A stretch of DNA of 64,000 bases from Druceiella hillmani (GCA_039881145.1 JAYKKI010000090.1:6049501-6113500); one strand, 5' to 3'; positions 1-11,760 are shown, counted from the stretch's first letter. A program made the numbers and translations. Notes: generated from the sequence alone by a model not told the origin.

Positions 1-1046
1 ATTTATCTGTAGTCACCCGAATTATTTTAATTAAAAATATCTTTAATGTACACATTGTTTTATAAGATAATAATTTGAAGCTAATTTATGGCTTTATTTA
101 CAAAATAATATCGAAAAAGTTCCTTTTATCGTAATTTGAAGCAATAAACTTTGTCTCTCTACTAAGATTTATCTGTAGTCACCCGAATTATTTTAATTAA
201 AAATATCTTTAATGTACACATTGTTTTATAAGATAATAATTTGAAGCTAATTTATGGCTTTATTTACAAAATAATATTGAAAAAGTTCCTTTTATCGTAA
301 TTTGAAGCAATAAACTTTGTCTCTCTACTAAGGTTTATCTGTAGTCACCCGAATTATTTTAATTGAAAATATCTTTAATGTACACATTGTTTTATAAGAC
401 AATAATTTGAAGCTAATTTATGGCTTTAATTACAAAATAATATTGCAAAAGTTCCTTTTATCATAATTTGAAGCAATAAACTTTGTCTCTCTACTAAGGT
501 TTATCTGTAGTCACCCGAATTATTTTAATTGAAAATATCTTTAATGTACACATTGTTTTATAAGACAATAATCGGAAGCTAATTTATGGCTTTATTTACA
601 AAATAATATTGAAAAAGTTCCTTTTATCGTAATTTGAAGCAATAACTTTGTCTCTCTACTAATGTTTATCTGTAGTCACCCGAATTATTTTAATTGAAAA
701 TATCTTTAATGTACACATTGTTTTATAAGATAATAATTTGAAGCTAATTTATGGCTTTATTTACAAAATAATATTGAAAAAGTTCCTTTTATCGTAATTT
801 GAAGCAATAAACTTTGTCTCTCTACTAAGATTTATCTGTAGTCACCAGAATTATTTTAATTGAAAATATCTTTAATGTACACATTGTTTTATAAGACAAT
901 AATTTGAAGCTAATTTATGGCTTTATTTACAAAATAATATTGAAAAAGTTCCTTTTATCGTAATTTGAAGCAATAAACTTTGTCTCTCTACTAAAGTTTA
1001 TCTGTAGTCACCCGAAATATTTTAATTGAAAATATCTTTTATGTAC
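1..1046. repeat. 166-bp satellite array, 6.3 copies, open at the window edge
   Basis: Units begin at 1, 167, 333, 499, 664, 830 and 996, so the period is 166 bp (165 once). Each unit starts with (A/G)TTTATCTGTAGTCACCCGA and ends with TTTGTCTCTCTACTAAG. Copies are well over 95% alike by eye, differing at a few positions such as ATAATTTG/ATAATCGG, which suggests recent amplification or homogenisation. The array stops inside a unit near 1046 and runs off the left edge, so its full size is unknown. No open frame spans a unit. Confidence 0.95.
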
Positions 1047-2119
1047 ATGTATCGAATTCTTCATTTTTTTCTTTAGTCTTCTATTACATGCAAAGACTGT
1101 CACGTTTTTGAAGTGAAAATTCTTTGGGGGCAATGAGAGTAAAATTTCAAGGTCTAATTTCGTGCAACGGTTTTATGCAATGTTTAGTTGTAACGTCTGA
1201 AAGTAACAAATCTATCACAAGAAGGACGGAAACTTAGCTAACAACTGAGAAAGATAGATGAACACGACAGAATTAGACAAAAAGTGCAAACATGTGCGAA
1301 AACAAACAAAAATGGCGCTCACTATTGCTATCAGCTGTTGTGTACGGTATGTGTGTCAAAAGTAAACTGTCAAATTTTTGTCAATTTATTTATCTATTTA
1401 CAATTGATTTATTACTAATTTTCCGTGTAGTTTAAGTTAGTTAAGTTTAGTTTAAATTATTTAGTTAAGTTTAAATTATTAAAGGTAGTTAAGTTTAAAT
1501 TATTTAACGAACCCGCACATATACTTGTCGTAAATATACTTTATAACAGGAGCGATATATCCCGCCTTTTTTCAGCCGCATTCAGCACTGGCATTGCACT
1601 GTACTGGCATTGCAGCTATTTTTCTCTCTTTCTGCCGTATTAACCTTTACTTGCAATCGATATTTAGGTCACCGAAGAAATTTAACTTCTTTCACGTATG
1701 CTGAGTTGTACGCGATCAATTTTTATTTTTAAATTTTATGTGACCAAAAAATATATTTTTGTATATCGAATTCTTCTTCATCTGGTTTCAAAAATAAAAT
1801 TGTTCACCCAATCGTCTGGATCCTCAAAATTCATTAATGACTCATAAAATTCCGATTCATATATTGTAATGTGACTGATATTCTTAATTAAAACTTCACA
1901 GCTAACGGTATCTGAAAAATGTTGCGATCATTATACAGACGGATCTTAAGTGTATTCCTAGAATAACAAGTTTGTCTAATTTTGAAGAATAAAAATTAAC
2001 AAAAGTTATCTGTACATCTTGCTAATTATACTCCTACATCGAAAATATATTAAAATTTTGTTTAAATTTATGGTATAAACTTATTTATGATACATTTAAA
2101 AAAAAGTTTAAAACAAGAA
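1047..2119. other. AT-rich intergenic DNA, nothing recognised
   Basis: No coding region, splice-site pair or clear repeat. A short run near 1585-1612 repeats ACTGGCATTGCA. TTAAGTTTAAATTATT recurs near 1440-1505 as a low-complexity stretch. Confidence 0.5.
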
Positions 2120-2396
2120 ACTCATTTAAAATATAAAAAGGAACTGCCTCTAAATTACCATAGATGGCTCTACGGATTATTTTATACCGCGCTAATGAGT
2201 GTTGTTCATAATTTACAATTCACAGTGAGTTTTACATATTGTATCATGTATATTGTTTGACGCTCACAAATATTTTTATTTACAGTACTCGTGTCGTATT
2301 TTTCTTATGTCACCAAAATATTTTTAGAGGCGTAAATAGATGGCGCTATAAATAAAAATATTCACGCAGACGAAGTCACGGTCAAAAGCTAGTGTG
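2120..2396 (-). mobile_element. Degenerate lepidopteran interspersed element, 5' edge at right
   Basis: Read on the minus strand it begins ACTAGCTTTTGACCGTGACTTCGTCTGCG, here split as ACTAGCTTTTGACCGTG and ACTTCGTCTGCG (2392-2364). This is a close variant of the ACTAGCTTTTGCCCGCGACTTCG start of very common lepidopteran repeats. It is followed by TAGATGGCGC-type motifs (around 2340 and 2163). No protein remains. Class uncertain; LINE-tail-like. Confidence 0.55.
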
Positions 2397-3904
2397 TTTG
2401 TGTACTTTGAAATAGATTCGAAAGAAAACTGATTTTTACTCTAGCCTTTGAACGTTACGTTTTTCTAACGTTAAATGATATATATTTAGCACTATCAACA
2501 TAGTGGAAGTGAGACATTCCACCGAAAAGGATAATTAGTTAAGATCAGAGAAACGAAATATAGAAAATAAAGTTTGTTCTCAAGTCATTGCTTGCGCGAG
2601 TATAGCACGAGCAAACCAATAACAAGTGATACCGTCCACTACATAAGGTCATAGGAAAAGTAAAAAGAATGAAAACTTTGTTTCTTTTGCTTTTTGAAAT
2701 TGCCACTTTCCCACTTTTCTTTGGTAAGAATGGTCGTAAGTGGTTTTCTTGTTTCCTGTTTTCAAACTTTTCAGCTTTAGATACATGTGAAGTATGATAC
2801 AATCAGTTCCAGTATTTCCGTGTAATTAACAATAGACATATCAATATTAAACGCAGTTTTTTATTGTGAATGAATTTTTTATTAGTACAGTTACATACTA
2901 AGAATTTTATAACGTAATATATGATGTTATGTTTTACAAAATGTGATATAGGTAATCAAACAAAAAAAAATTAATTTATGTGTGGAAACTATGCGTTTGA
3001 AATGAAGGTACTTGAGTTTATGATTTATTTATAACTAATTTAATTACAAATATATTAATTGTAAACTGTACGAAAAACAATGATAAATAAATACGTAAAC
3101 TTTATCTTTACGGTTTTATAACTCAATATGAAAGATATTTATTAAAAATGCTGTAAAATTAATATTTTTAACAATTTTTTATACAAATATCCTATTCGTA
3201 CAATAAATAATTTTTTTTAAATAAATTAATAAACGGATCTATCTTTCTGTAGTTCGAATTTTAATATTAATTTAAAAAAATATAAATATTTATATAAACT
3301 GACAGATGGCGTTAGCATAGCGTCATAGGTCATTCAAACGTTACGGAATTATTTCTCGGGGTTTCATGTTTCTAAACGAAAAGAGTTTCACTTCCATTAT
3401 ATTTGGAATACATTTATATTTTTACGTTTTTATGTTTCTTCCAATAAAAGAGAGATATTACGGATGGATTGGATGGTATATGGACTATTAATATGTCCGA
3501 CATAGCTGTAGTTTAAGTGAAACACAACTTTCGAAACTATAAAAGAGTCGAAGTGAGTAAGTTTCATTTAACGTATTCTTCACATCGACCTGACTGGCAA
3601 ACGCTCGGACTGAAGTTGGAAACTGGAAATGCCATTTATCATTCAATTATAATCTGCAATTTAAGGAACTAAGGAAATTTCCACTAACCAGGTCGCACTC
3701 TTTCATCAAAATTTCGCTTTTAGTCGAGTTACGTAATTTCTCAAAGTAAGTTCAAAAGTTATAAGGTTGTGATTGGTACTACAGGGGCTACCTGTAAACC
3801 GGTTGTGTCGGTGATGCTTATAACATAACTCAACCAGACAAGTTAGTTACCTCATTGTGGACAACATTTCGCATTTTTAAAATCTAAGAATTGAAATTGA
3901 ATAA
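2397..3904. other. AT-rich intergenic DNA, nothing firm
   Basis: A chance 85-codon open frame (2545-2802, minus) has no recognisable domain. A TATAAAAG string at about 3539, with GC-richer sequence after it, resembles a core promoter, but no exon follows that I can support. Confidence 0.4.
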
Positions 3905-3973
3905 CAATATTGTTTCTCACAATTAAATGAAACTAAGTGATGTAGTATTATTTCTACTTTCTTTAATTTCTTT

Positions 3974-4016
3974 ACCACGACCTAGGTTTCGTTGTATTAC
4001 AACATCTTCAGGTGGG
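3974..4016 (-). ncRNA. Hammerhead-ribozyme-like core (copy 1, left arm)
   Basis: Reverse complement of the same motif with an identical core: CCCAC, CTGAAGA, stem II GTTGT/ACAAC, GAAA, CCTAGG, TC, GTGGT. Present because the element is an inverted repeat, so a transcript of either strand carries one sense core and one antisense core. Confidence 0.7.
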
Positions 4017-4054
4017 ATATTAGCAAAGATAAGATAAGATATATTTGCTAATAT

Positions 4055-4097
4055 CCCACCTGAAGATGTTGTAATACAACGAAACCTAGGTCGTGGT
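4055..4097 (+). ncRNA. Hammerhead-ribozyme-like core, type I (copy 1, right arm)
   Basis: In order: CCCAC (stem I 5'), CTGAAGA (core box CUGANGA), T, GTTGT-AAT-ACAAC (5-bp stem II), GAAA (core box), CCTAGG (tiny palindromic stem III), TC (cleavage site UH), GTGG (stem I 3', pairs CCAC). All required core bases are present. The very short stem III and the extra base after CUGANGA resemble hammerheads known from Penelope-like elements, which often work as dimers. Activity is not shown. Confidence 0.72.
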
Positions 4098-4479
4098 AAA
4101 GAAATTAAAGAAAGTAGAAATAATACTACATCACGTAGTTTTATTTAATTGTGAATATTGAATTTCTACAAAATTAACGCCAAATATATTCAATATTGTT
4201 TCTAATAAAAATTCCATATATAACTTTTTCTTTACATATTTGCACATTTCATTCGCAAATAAATAATAATGATGAACTATTATTATTTTTCAAAGAATGA
4301 CGGATAAATAGATTTAATCAAGTGCTGCTGTTTTTAATAGTGCAGTAGGGAAAGCAAAAATAAAGTAATTAAAATTTTATTAAAATCAGACGATTTTATA
4401 TTTTTAGAAACCACTCATGCAATGCTTTCGTTAAAAATGTAAAGTTTGGCAAAGATACATCTTATTGTGACTATTGAGT

Positions 4480-5240
4480 ATAAATTTTATTGTGACTAAA
4501 CGACAAAAGAATTTCAATTAATTTGAGAAGATAAAATTAACAAATAATACGTGTTTCGTATTAAAATATTAATACAAAATCACTGTCAGAGTTGCAATGT
4601 CAATGAAAATTAAAGTTACATGTTTTTATAGAAACCCGCTTCAAACATACTCCGTTTTGATGCAGGAAAAAGTGTATATTATGCATACTTATGATTTTGT
4701 ACATCATTCTGAGTAGAAAATGGTAAAGAATTATTTAAACATTTTCAACCGTTTCTGCAAAAATCCTATCAAAAATGCGATTTCAACGGAAACAAAATTT
4801 ACTTTTTTTCATATAAAAACGCTCCAAATGTATTCAGTTTGATGCACATAAACATATCTATTATTCATACAGATAATATTTTTCATCAAACTAAATAGAA
4901 AATGTTTAGAAAGTTCTGAATAAATCACTATCCAAGTTGTGATTTAAACAAGAGAAAGTTACATTTTTTTTATCAGAAACACGCATAAAAAATACTCAGT
5001 TTGATACACATAACGTATATATTATTTGTATAAGTGATTCTGTATATGACTCTGAATATAAAGTGTTAAGAAACTATACGAAAATTATCATTTACTTCTG
5101 AAAAAAAACAACCTTCAAAGTTATAATTTAAATGGAAAAAAAAATATTTAAAAAAAAAAACACGCTTCAAAAACGCACACAGTAACCTGTTTCAATAGTA
5201 GACAAGTTCTTTGTTACAGAGTATAAGCGCCCATAGTGTG
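4480..5240. repeat. Degenerate ~170-180-bp tandem repeat, about four copies
   Basis: Recurring landmarks: ACTCCGTTTTGATGCAGG (about 4650), ATTCAGTTTGATGCACAT (about 4831), ACTCAGTTTGATACACAT (about 4996) and a weaker match near 5175. Each is preceded by AAAGTTACAT(N)TTTTTAT and followed by TATATTATNCATA. Copies are well diverged, so this is an old array. Confidence 0.65.
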
Positions 5241-5705
5241 ATATATTTTCGTCTGATGCCGAGACATACAGTAAAAGAATTTCAGAGGAAATGAAAACAC
5301 AGATTGGAATTTCATTTTTTTGTTTCCTCCCTCTCTTTATACTTATTTGTTATTTTAAGGATAAACATAAATTAGATCTATCAGATTTCAAAAACTGTCA
5401 CCGGATGTCAATTAGAACGGAAAGAAGCGTACTTTAAAAACAAGATTTCTACGAAATTTTAAAAGTGTTGACATGTTGACATTAGTTATTAAGTGGGCTC
5501 TACGAACTTTTGTGGGCGGTAGCGTCCTCTTTGAGAGAATATTGACTGACCTTGAAAAATCGGACTGCTTTCGCCTCAAACACATTACTGGATTTCTCTC
5601 ATACGATTTAATTTCGATCATTTATTCAATGTAAGGAAAATATTTGAACATAACTAAAGGGTAAAAAAGTTAATTGTTGAAAATTATAAAAGAAAGAAAA
5701 ATATA
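5241..5705. other. Intergenic DNA, nothing recognised
   Basis: A 69-codon minus-strand open frame (5412-5621) shows no domain; treated as chance. Confidence 0.4.
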
Positions 5706-6050
5706 TACTGCAGTTTCAGGGATTCCTTAGTCACTGTGGCATAATAGGTAATGAAATAGTCAACATAAAAGCTCAGTTTGCCGTCGTGAACGGGGATCCA
5801 TTTTCACTATTAATTTCATTGAGGATTTCCTCCCCACGACTCGTATTTCTCATATTTCCAGATTCAATCTTTCATACCCACAAAACCTTGGTTCTCAACA
5901 TTTACTTTCCCTCAAAAGGAATCCTCTGTGGTATCCCACATGCGTTTGGGTCATTGTTCTATTCGTACCCATTTGGCTCGACTGCGGGTCAGAGAATCTC
6001 CAATTTGGATTGTGGGCTTGGAGAAGGCGATTTTCATGTCCATTGAATAA
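5706..6050 (+). pseudogene. Remnant of Jockey-type LINE ORF2: end of RNase H region
   Basis: Reading FLSHCGIIGNEIVNIKAQFA resembles the RNase H motif xPSHxGIxGNExADxxAK of Jockey-clade elements. Farther on, in another frame, SVVSHMRLGHCSIRTHLARL and RVRESPIWIVGLEKAIFM resemble the following xxRLGHxxxTHxxx...CxCG...H segment. The expected cysteines are mostly lost, the Asp of GNExAD is Asn, and at least one frameshift separates the halves. Dead fragment; flanks not delimited. Confidence 0.7.
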
Positions 6051-7560
6051 TATATTTCCTTCGTTTATTTATTGAATAATATATTTCATTCAGTTCATAA
6101 GAAAGAACGACGTCAAAAGATATAATTTTTCATAATTTTTATATTCTTGTTTATTTTTGTTTTTATGTTTGTTTGTTTATTTGTATATACTTATTTTGTA
6201 CTCTCGGTATATTATAATCTTATTTTTTTCTTTTTGTTTAATTGTAGCCAACTTCTTATTTAATTTTTGTTTTATTGTATAGTTTATTCTTTTGTTAACA
6301 AGCAACAAAGGCAAATATCTGAAATATGACTTAATCAGTGTTGCTTGGCCTTTTTTTCCACACTTGACATTGGCAAACGTTCTCTCTGGAAAGAACGAAC
6401 GCTATATAATTAAAGATAAAGATAAAGTTTCAGGGATAACCCGCCTCACGAGGTTTGACATGGAATCACATTTAAGAATATTTTTCGTAATATGTTTCAT
6501 ATAATGCTTCCCTACGAGTTCTTTTTAATTTGTTTTAAATATTTGTCCATAGTTTTAAACTTACAAAGTGAGCAAATATTTAGTTGCTTTGATTTATCAT
6601 CCAGAACTTCAGTATTACTTAATTTAGACATGAAAAATTTTGCACAACCGCCATCGGACGTGTGTTGCATCATATTGCAGGTCAAAGTCACTTAATTGTA
6701 ATATAATATGAAAATAAGTAAATGAAACGTATTTTAATTAGTTGGATCGGTTTATATATAGTAGTCTCGTGTATCGAGGGTTCCGTGCCCACTTTCAAGT
6801 AAAATTGTTTTATTTGTCATAATTCAATACTAAAATGAACTTTCTAATACAATAAATATCTAGTAATATCTAAGATAATTAAGTAAGGAGAAAAATATAT
6901 AATATTAATTAAACCGATTATCAACAGATGACTCTGATTAAAATATAAACACTTTTGAGAAATAATATATACAGAATAAAAAAAATTTATTAAACAATTA
7001 CTTTTGATTGTTTGTGAAGGTAATCTTTTAAATAATAGCTCAATTATTGGTTTTTTATGAAGTATTTAGGGAGATATGGCGTACCGACAAGAAACACTTT
7101 TGAGAAACAATTCATAGGAACATTATTTTATTAGAATATTTTATTCTTTAATAGACTTTTAGATCTTGTTACTTTAATATTAATCCAAAAGTTATGCTTA
7201 GATACTTTTTTACTAGATTTCAAAAGTACCGAAATAGATTTCCACCTCTATAGTAAAGAAATAAACTGAGTTTTCCTGCGCCCTCTTTGTCATATACTTT
7301 ATTCTTTTCTATCTTTGTACCTAATTATGTATTAATTATTATACACTTTATCATCGCGTACGTCTAGAATAACATGGTCCTAAGAATAAAAATAGTCAAG
7401 GAAAATTTTTCAATTCTCAATTTTTTTTTATTTTATAAGATTAGCTTGAATTGGTAAGGTTATAAATATAACAGAGACATTAATAACGATCTACCGTACT
7501 TCTATCAACGGCTGTCCCTAATCTGGCGTATAGGGTTGAGAAATCTGCTTGTCTAGATTT
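6051..7560. other. AT-rich intergenic DNA, nothing firm
   Basis: Short open frames at 6292-6504 and 6492-6695 have no recognisable domain and sit next to the LINE remnant; they may be further decayed element sequence. Confidence 0.4.
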
Positions 7561-7564
7561 GCTA

Positions 7565-7755
7565 CTTCTAGTTAAAACGCGCTAATGGAGAAAAGGATAA
7601 AACATGTTATTGAACACTAACGGAGAGAGTCAGCAGTACATGTTAACTTGAACGATAAGTCGTTGGAAACTCGCCCACCAACTTTGTCCGACAAAATTCG
7701 GATATTGTCGGCCGCCGACTCACCAATACAAAAGTCGTTCTTTTGCGTTAGGTGT
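7565..7755 (+). repeat. GCCGACT-family interspersed repeat, copy A
   Basis: Landmarks in order: AAAACGCGCTAATGGAGAAAAGGATA, here AAAACGCGCTAATGGAG then AAAAGGATA, then AAGTCGTTGGAAACTCGCCCACCAA (AAGTCGTTGG / CTCGCCCACCAA), then TTGTCGGCCGCCGACT and AAAAGTCGTTCTTTTGCG. The same order occurs inverted at 52640-52505 and partly at 34135-34275 and 31215-31150. No protein; MITE-like. Confidence 0.65.
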
Positions 7756-8599
7756 AAATGTTACCTTGTGATGAGACATTAATTTGAAAAGAAATCAACT
7801 CAATATTAATGACTTCAGAGATGTGACCTTTTAACTAATTCAAATTATAACTCTTTGAGGTTTTAACCTTTGCTATCTACAATATCTAATTTTAAAGTTG
7901 ATTCTGGTATGTCGAGTTTTATAACTTATGAGCAATTTTCAAGGTTCTTTATGGTAGAACCCGTTAATGTGCGAAAAGAACCTTGAAGTTACTTATCAAT
8001 TTTATCATTATCAATTTAAATAATCATATTGGCAATGTCAACTAATCCTTCGAAGTACACTGTTTTTGTTGTGGGCTTAGTATTTTGCACGTGTTATATT
8101 TCCATATAGTTAAATAAAGAGTCCATAAAACAGTCGTTATGCGAATTTTCTTAAAGGATGCACACTCTCAACTTTAAATGCCGTTAAAAATGCCAGTTGG
8201 CAAGTTTATACCTTATAGTTTAACAGTAGTGTAGCCCGTTATCCCCACCCCTACCGAATTATGTCAGTCACTTATTTCCGTGACGTTTAGTGTCAGCCAC
8301 ACAGGTGTGAGCGTCAGCCACACGGTTCATTTTAGTTAATAATTTAGAATAATCCTTAGTTATCTAGGAGTATATTCTTCATTAGATAACTAGAAATATT
8401 TTTCCTCATATAATTTTTAAATATATTTTCACTAATAAATTTTCACTCGTAGCTATTGATTAAATGATTATATCAGGCTCACTTATAACTTTTGAATTAT
8501 ACTCTAGATAAAACTAAAGGTTGTGAAAATTGGTGGTGACCTATCGGTTCACCGGTAAATTAGTGTTGGAATAAACTTTTTGACATTCTCGGCCCCCAT
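7756..8599. other. Intergenic DNA, nothing firm
   Basis: GTCAGCCACACAGGTGTGAGC and GTCAGCCACACGG form a short imperfect direct repeat near 8292-8325. Nothing else stands out. Confidence 0.4.
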
Positions 8600-8740
8600 A
8601 ACAACGTTTGGCCTTTTCCGTCATCATCGGTCGGATGCGTTCGGCATTCGATTTCTTAAGCGTTACGCAATTTTAGCGTGACTAAAAAAGTTTAACTTCA
8701 AAATGTCGCTAAAGAAGTTTCACTTCAAAAACTTGAAATG
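8600..8740. repeat. Interspersed repeat with AAGCGTTACG...AAGAAGTTTCAC
   Basis: TTAAGCGTTACGCAATTTTA, then GCTAAAGAAGTTTCACTTC. The same order (TCAAGCGTTACACAATTTTA ... GCTAAAGAAGTTTCAG) lies at 50773-50834. The homologous segment extends left with a TCGGCATTCG-like string. Recognised as a common lepidopteran repeat type; class unknown. Confidence 0.6.
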
Positions 8741-9492
8741 TTTAAAAGTAAAAATAATTATTTTTTAAATATCGAAAAATAAATCTACGAATATACTTAA
8801 GATTTGTGCAATATACATATTACAATACAAATATACTAGCTGTCCCTATAACGAAACCTCTTTATTATGGTTTTACGAAATTTATTATGTCATTTCAATC
8901 AATCTTCGACGTATTTTTATGGTATAGCAATAGAACAATTGCAGATATAACATCTACGTAATATAAAAAATATGCATTGAATTTTTTGAATGTAATATTT
9001 TCTTGTGAGTTAAATAGTTAAGAATGCAAGAATGCAAGAAGAATAAAAGAATGCTGAAGTAATTTTATACACAAAGTGACTGTAAGTTTCACCCGACTAA
9101 GTCTCTGTAGCTATATGCATTTCAACATAATTTTAATGTCATGTCACAGTAAGTGAGGCTAATCTCACTACTTGCCACTTTTGAACGGTAAGGGAAATCT
9201 GTTTCTTTTTAATTTCCTCTAGAAACTAGATTTTGCAAATTCTTCGATAGAGATTAAAAATTTCGTAAAAAATTGTTGTCAAACAGTTAACTTCCCAATA
9301 TACGGTTTTCTGATTAAAATAATTTACACATTATTGTTTCAAAATTTAATCGAGTTCCCAAATATAAGAAACAAATGCTTTAACAGTTCTAAAAAGTAAT
9401 GTACCTAAGGTAATGATCCGAAAAGGTAATGCACCTACTAACGTCTACTAACGTTTATGTAAATGGTTTCTATATATTTTGTGTACGTTTAC
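8741..9492. other. AT-rich intergenic DNA
   Basis: TACTAGCTGTCCCTATAACG at about 8836 resembles the edge of a lepidopteran interspersed element; the rest is unassigned. Confidence 0.35.
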
Positions 9493-9600
9493 TAATAGAC
9501 AATATTGAATATATTTGGCGTTAATTTTGTAGAAATTCATTATTCACAATTAAATAAAACTATGTGTTGTAGTATTATTTCTATTTTCTTTTAATTCTTT

Positions 9601-9643
9601 ACCACGACCTAGGTTTCGTTGTATTACAACATCTTCAGGTGGG
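9601..9643 (-). ncRNA. Hammerhead-ribozyme-like core (copy 2, left arm)
   Basis: Reverse complement reads CCCAC, CTGAAGA, T, GTTGT-AAT-ACAAC, GAAA, CCTAGG, TC, GTGGT, an intact core identical to copy 1. Confidence 0.7.
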
Positions 9644-9731
9644 CTATTCTTCTGGATCTTCTAGATAGAAGATCTACTAGATAGAGGATCTACTATCTAG
9701 ATCTTCTAGATAGAGGACCTTTGCTAATATC

Positions 9732-9772
9732 CCATCTGAAGATGTTGTAATACAACGAAACCTAGGTCGTGG
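9732..9772 (+). ncRNA. Hammerhead-ribozyme-like core (copy 2, right arm)
   Basis: CCAT (stem I), CTGAAGA, T, GTTGT-AAT-ACAAC, GAAA, CCTAGG, TC, GTGG. Core intact. Stem I keeps three Watson-Crick pairs and one G-U next to the core. Confidence 0.68.
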
Positions 9773-9989
9773 TAAAGAACTTAAAGAAAGTAGAAATAAT
9801 ACTACATCACGTAGTTTCATTTAATTGTAATAGACAATAATTGAGCAAAATTCAATAGCAGATAAAACAATTTTATTCCCTTTGTTTACACTTGCAATCG
9901 ATTAAGCCTTCTCCGTTTCACTGTTTTAATCACTTTTAGGTTGATAACCCTGAATTGAAATAATGATCAATAATTCAGAAAACACTTAT

Positions 9990-10800
9990 CTTCATAACTA
10001 GTATGTTGAACAAGTTTCGAGAAATCGCGGTCTCCTGCATTTGCATGTTGTTTTATTTACACTCGCTTTGTTCTCACTGCGCGTTACTGAAATTAATGTA
10101 GCTATTAATTATTATGACAAATTACCCATTGCGACAGCGATAGTTTTTATTTCGGTACCGTTTAGGAAACATAAAGCATTAACAACGATTTAACGCAAAG
10201 ATAAATAAAGTATTGCAGCAAAACGTATTCCAAATTGCGTCGCACTGAAAAAGTCCATGAAGTGAAAGTCTACGTACCTTGATATTGGAGAACGACTTTT
10301 ATATACAATTACACGAACGAAGAACGTAAACGAAAGTACTTCTTAAATAAAAATAAGTATCTAAAATAGTTCAAGATAATTTCAGACAACGGGTGATTCC
10401 ATCGATGCCAAGAGGCGAGACGAAACTGAATACATTATAACGAAGTGCGCTCCGACGCCCGTAAAAACGCCATCTCTCTTTCCAGAGAGCGTGTTTACAT
10501 AAAAATGTCAACGGGGCTTGCCCGATTTCGATTCCAATGCTACATGGAAATAAATTCATAGATCCATCAAGGTCTTCGCAGCTTAATAAATAACGAGCGG
10601 ATGAAGGTCATCGCCTCGGAGAGCTTAACGCGCGACATTCGTGTGGCTGAAGTGGCCGCTCTGTTTTACACAATTTAAATTCAATATTTATTTTAAGAAC
10701 GCCCTCGCGCGATCTCACTGTTTCAGAATAATCTTATGCAAAGTGTTATTATGAAACAAAGTTTGGGAAGCGTCTTGTGTTATCGGTTTCAATTAATGCA
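9990..10800. other. Repeat-free, GC-richer intergenic block, possible regulatory DNA
   Basis: Composition is more balanced than the surroundings and no repeat or coding signal is visible. It contains clustered homeodomain-type TAATTA sites near 10100 (ATTAATTATTATG) and CpG-containing words around 10380-10660. The 62-codon minus-strand frame at 10371-10559 has no domain. Inference only: such unique blocks are often conserved non-coding elements. Confidence 0.3.
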
Positions 10801-11515
10801 AATTAGCAAATACAGGTGATGCACTTTTCGATAATTCGATTAAATTATTGTAATACTTGAGCTTCATTGAAAGTTTGAAGTTTTCTTTGTTTACATTAAA
10901 ACTATTTGTCAAGGTCAATGTCAAAATTTTGATAAGTGTGTGGCAGTAAACTAAAAAGTTTTAAAATACAAGCTGAACTTTTTAAGACAAAAAAGACATT
11001 AAGCTCTGTGGGCAGAGCTTTTGTTTAAATACATATGTGAAAAAATAATATTTTTGTAGTACGAAAAGTTACAATCGCATAACATTTTCAAAATTATAAT
11101 ACTTAACTAAGTTACTGGTTTAAACAGGTTAAAGTTAAAATGAGCAAATAAACAGTGATATCCTCAATTAAGAGCTTACGAATTGCAAAGATATGCACTG
11201 CCCGCCCTCCGCGTTTGGTGAGCGCCACAATTATATTGCTGACTCACGTATTCCGTTTATACATAATCAACTCGAATTTGCTAGTTTTTTATTTTGTTTA
11301 CATTCAGCGTTTTACATGGCAAACTGTCGATTCGATAACGATGAACACAATGCGTTGTTAGTGTAAATATTTGCAATAAAAATTATTAATAGCTTTTGTG
11401 TTACAGCACTTTCGATCCGAAAATATGAACGAGTGGCAAAGTAATATTTTTCGTATTAGATGCGAGAAGATCGATCGAGTTAGGATGAGTGATGTCCATT
11501 TTTTGAAGCTGTGTT
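10801..11515. other. Intergenic DNA, nothing firm
   Basis: CTTTTGTGTTACAG at about 11393-11406 resembles a plus-strand 3' splice site, but no credible exon follows. Confidence 0.35.
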
Positions 11516-11543
11516 AGCTAGCTGTGTATAGTGGCTATGTTAC

Positions 11544-11760
11544 CTGTCTGTGCAGCAGATTGGTTCGGGTTCGTGCGCGCGGCGACGACGCCTGAGAGAG
11601 ACTGGCGTCGCGGCGGCCGCGGCTCCCTCGCGCCCGCCTTTTTCTTGGACACGATTATTGAAAGCTTTTTTACGGAGTGTAGATGTTGATTGTACTTAAT
11701 CGTAATTGTATGATGATAGAATATCAAGCACAATCAAACGGCAGGAAGGAAGTTAGTTAA
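11544..11760 (-). other. GC-rich island with minus-strand splice donor: possible first exon
   Basis: A block of over 75% GC with many CpGs (about 11567-11640), in DNA that is otherwise about 30% GC. On the minus strand it ends CACAGACAG|GTAACAT, a good 5' splice site at 11544/11543. An open frame crosses it (KKAGAREPRPPRRQ...) but is basic, Pro/Arg-rich and unlike any family I know. It may be a 5' UTR exon or promoter of a gene to the left; I found no partner exon. Confidence 0.35.

Larger units (their letters stand above)
3905..4203. mobile_element. Foldback hammerhead element, copy 1, with 13-bp TSD
   Basis: The direct repeat CAATATTGTTTCT lies at 3905-3917 and 4191-4203 and frames a 273-bp body. 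The body is a near-perfect inverted repeat: arms of about 109 nt (3919-4027 and about 4043-4151) around a short AT-rich centre, plus a unique end (4152-4190, GAATTTCTACAAAATTAACG...) on the right only. Each arm holds a hammerhead-like core: minus strand 4016-3974 and plus strand 4055-4097. No coding capacity. It lies in the opposite orientation to copies 2 and 3. Confidence 0.88.
9493..9843. mobile_element. Foldback hammerhead element, copy 2, with 12-bp TSD
   Basis: The direct repeat TAATAGACAATA lies at 9493-9504 and 9828-9839, with (A)TTG following in both. The body starts TTGAATATATTTGGCGTTAA, runs through a hammerhead core on the minus strand (9643-9601), a longer centre of AGATCTTCTAGATAGA-like palindromes (9651-9720), and a plus-strand core (9732-9772), and ends CGTAGTTTCATTTAATTG. 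Stem I of the plus core has one U-G pair (CCAT/GTGG). No coding capacity. Confidence 0.88.

Noticed and set aside
1..1046. Regular repeats considered as a CRISPR array
   Set aside because: Units are contiguous 166-bp near-identical monomers without unique spacers, in a eukaryotic genome.
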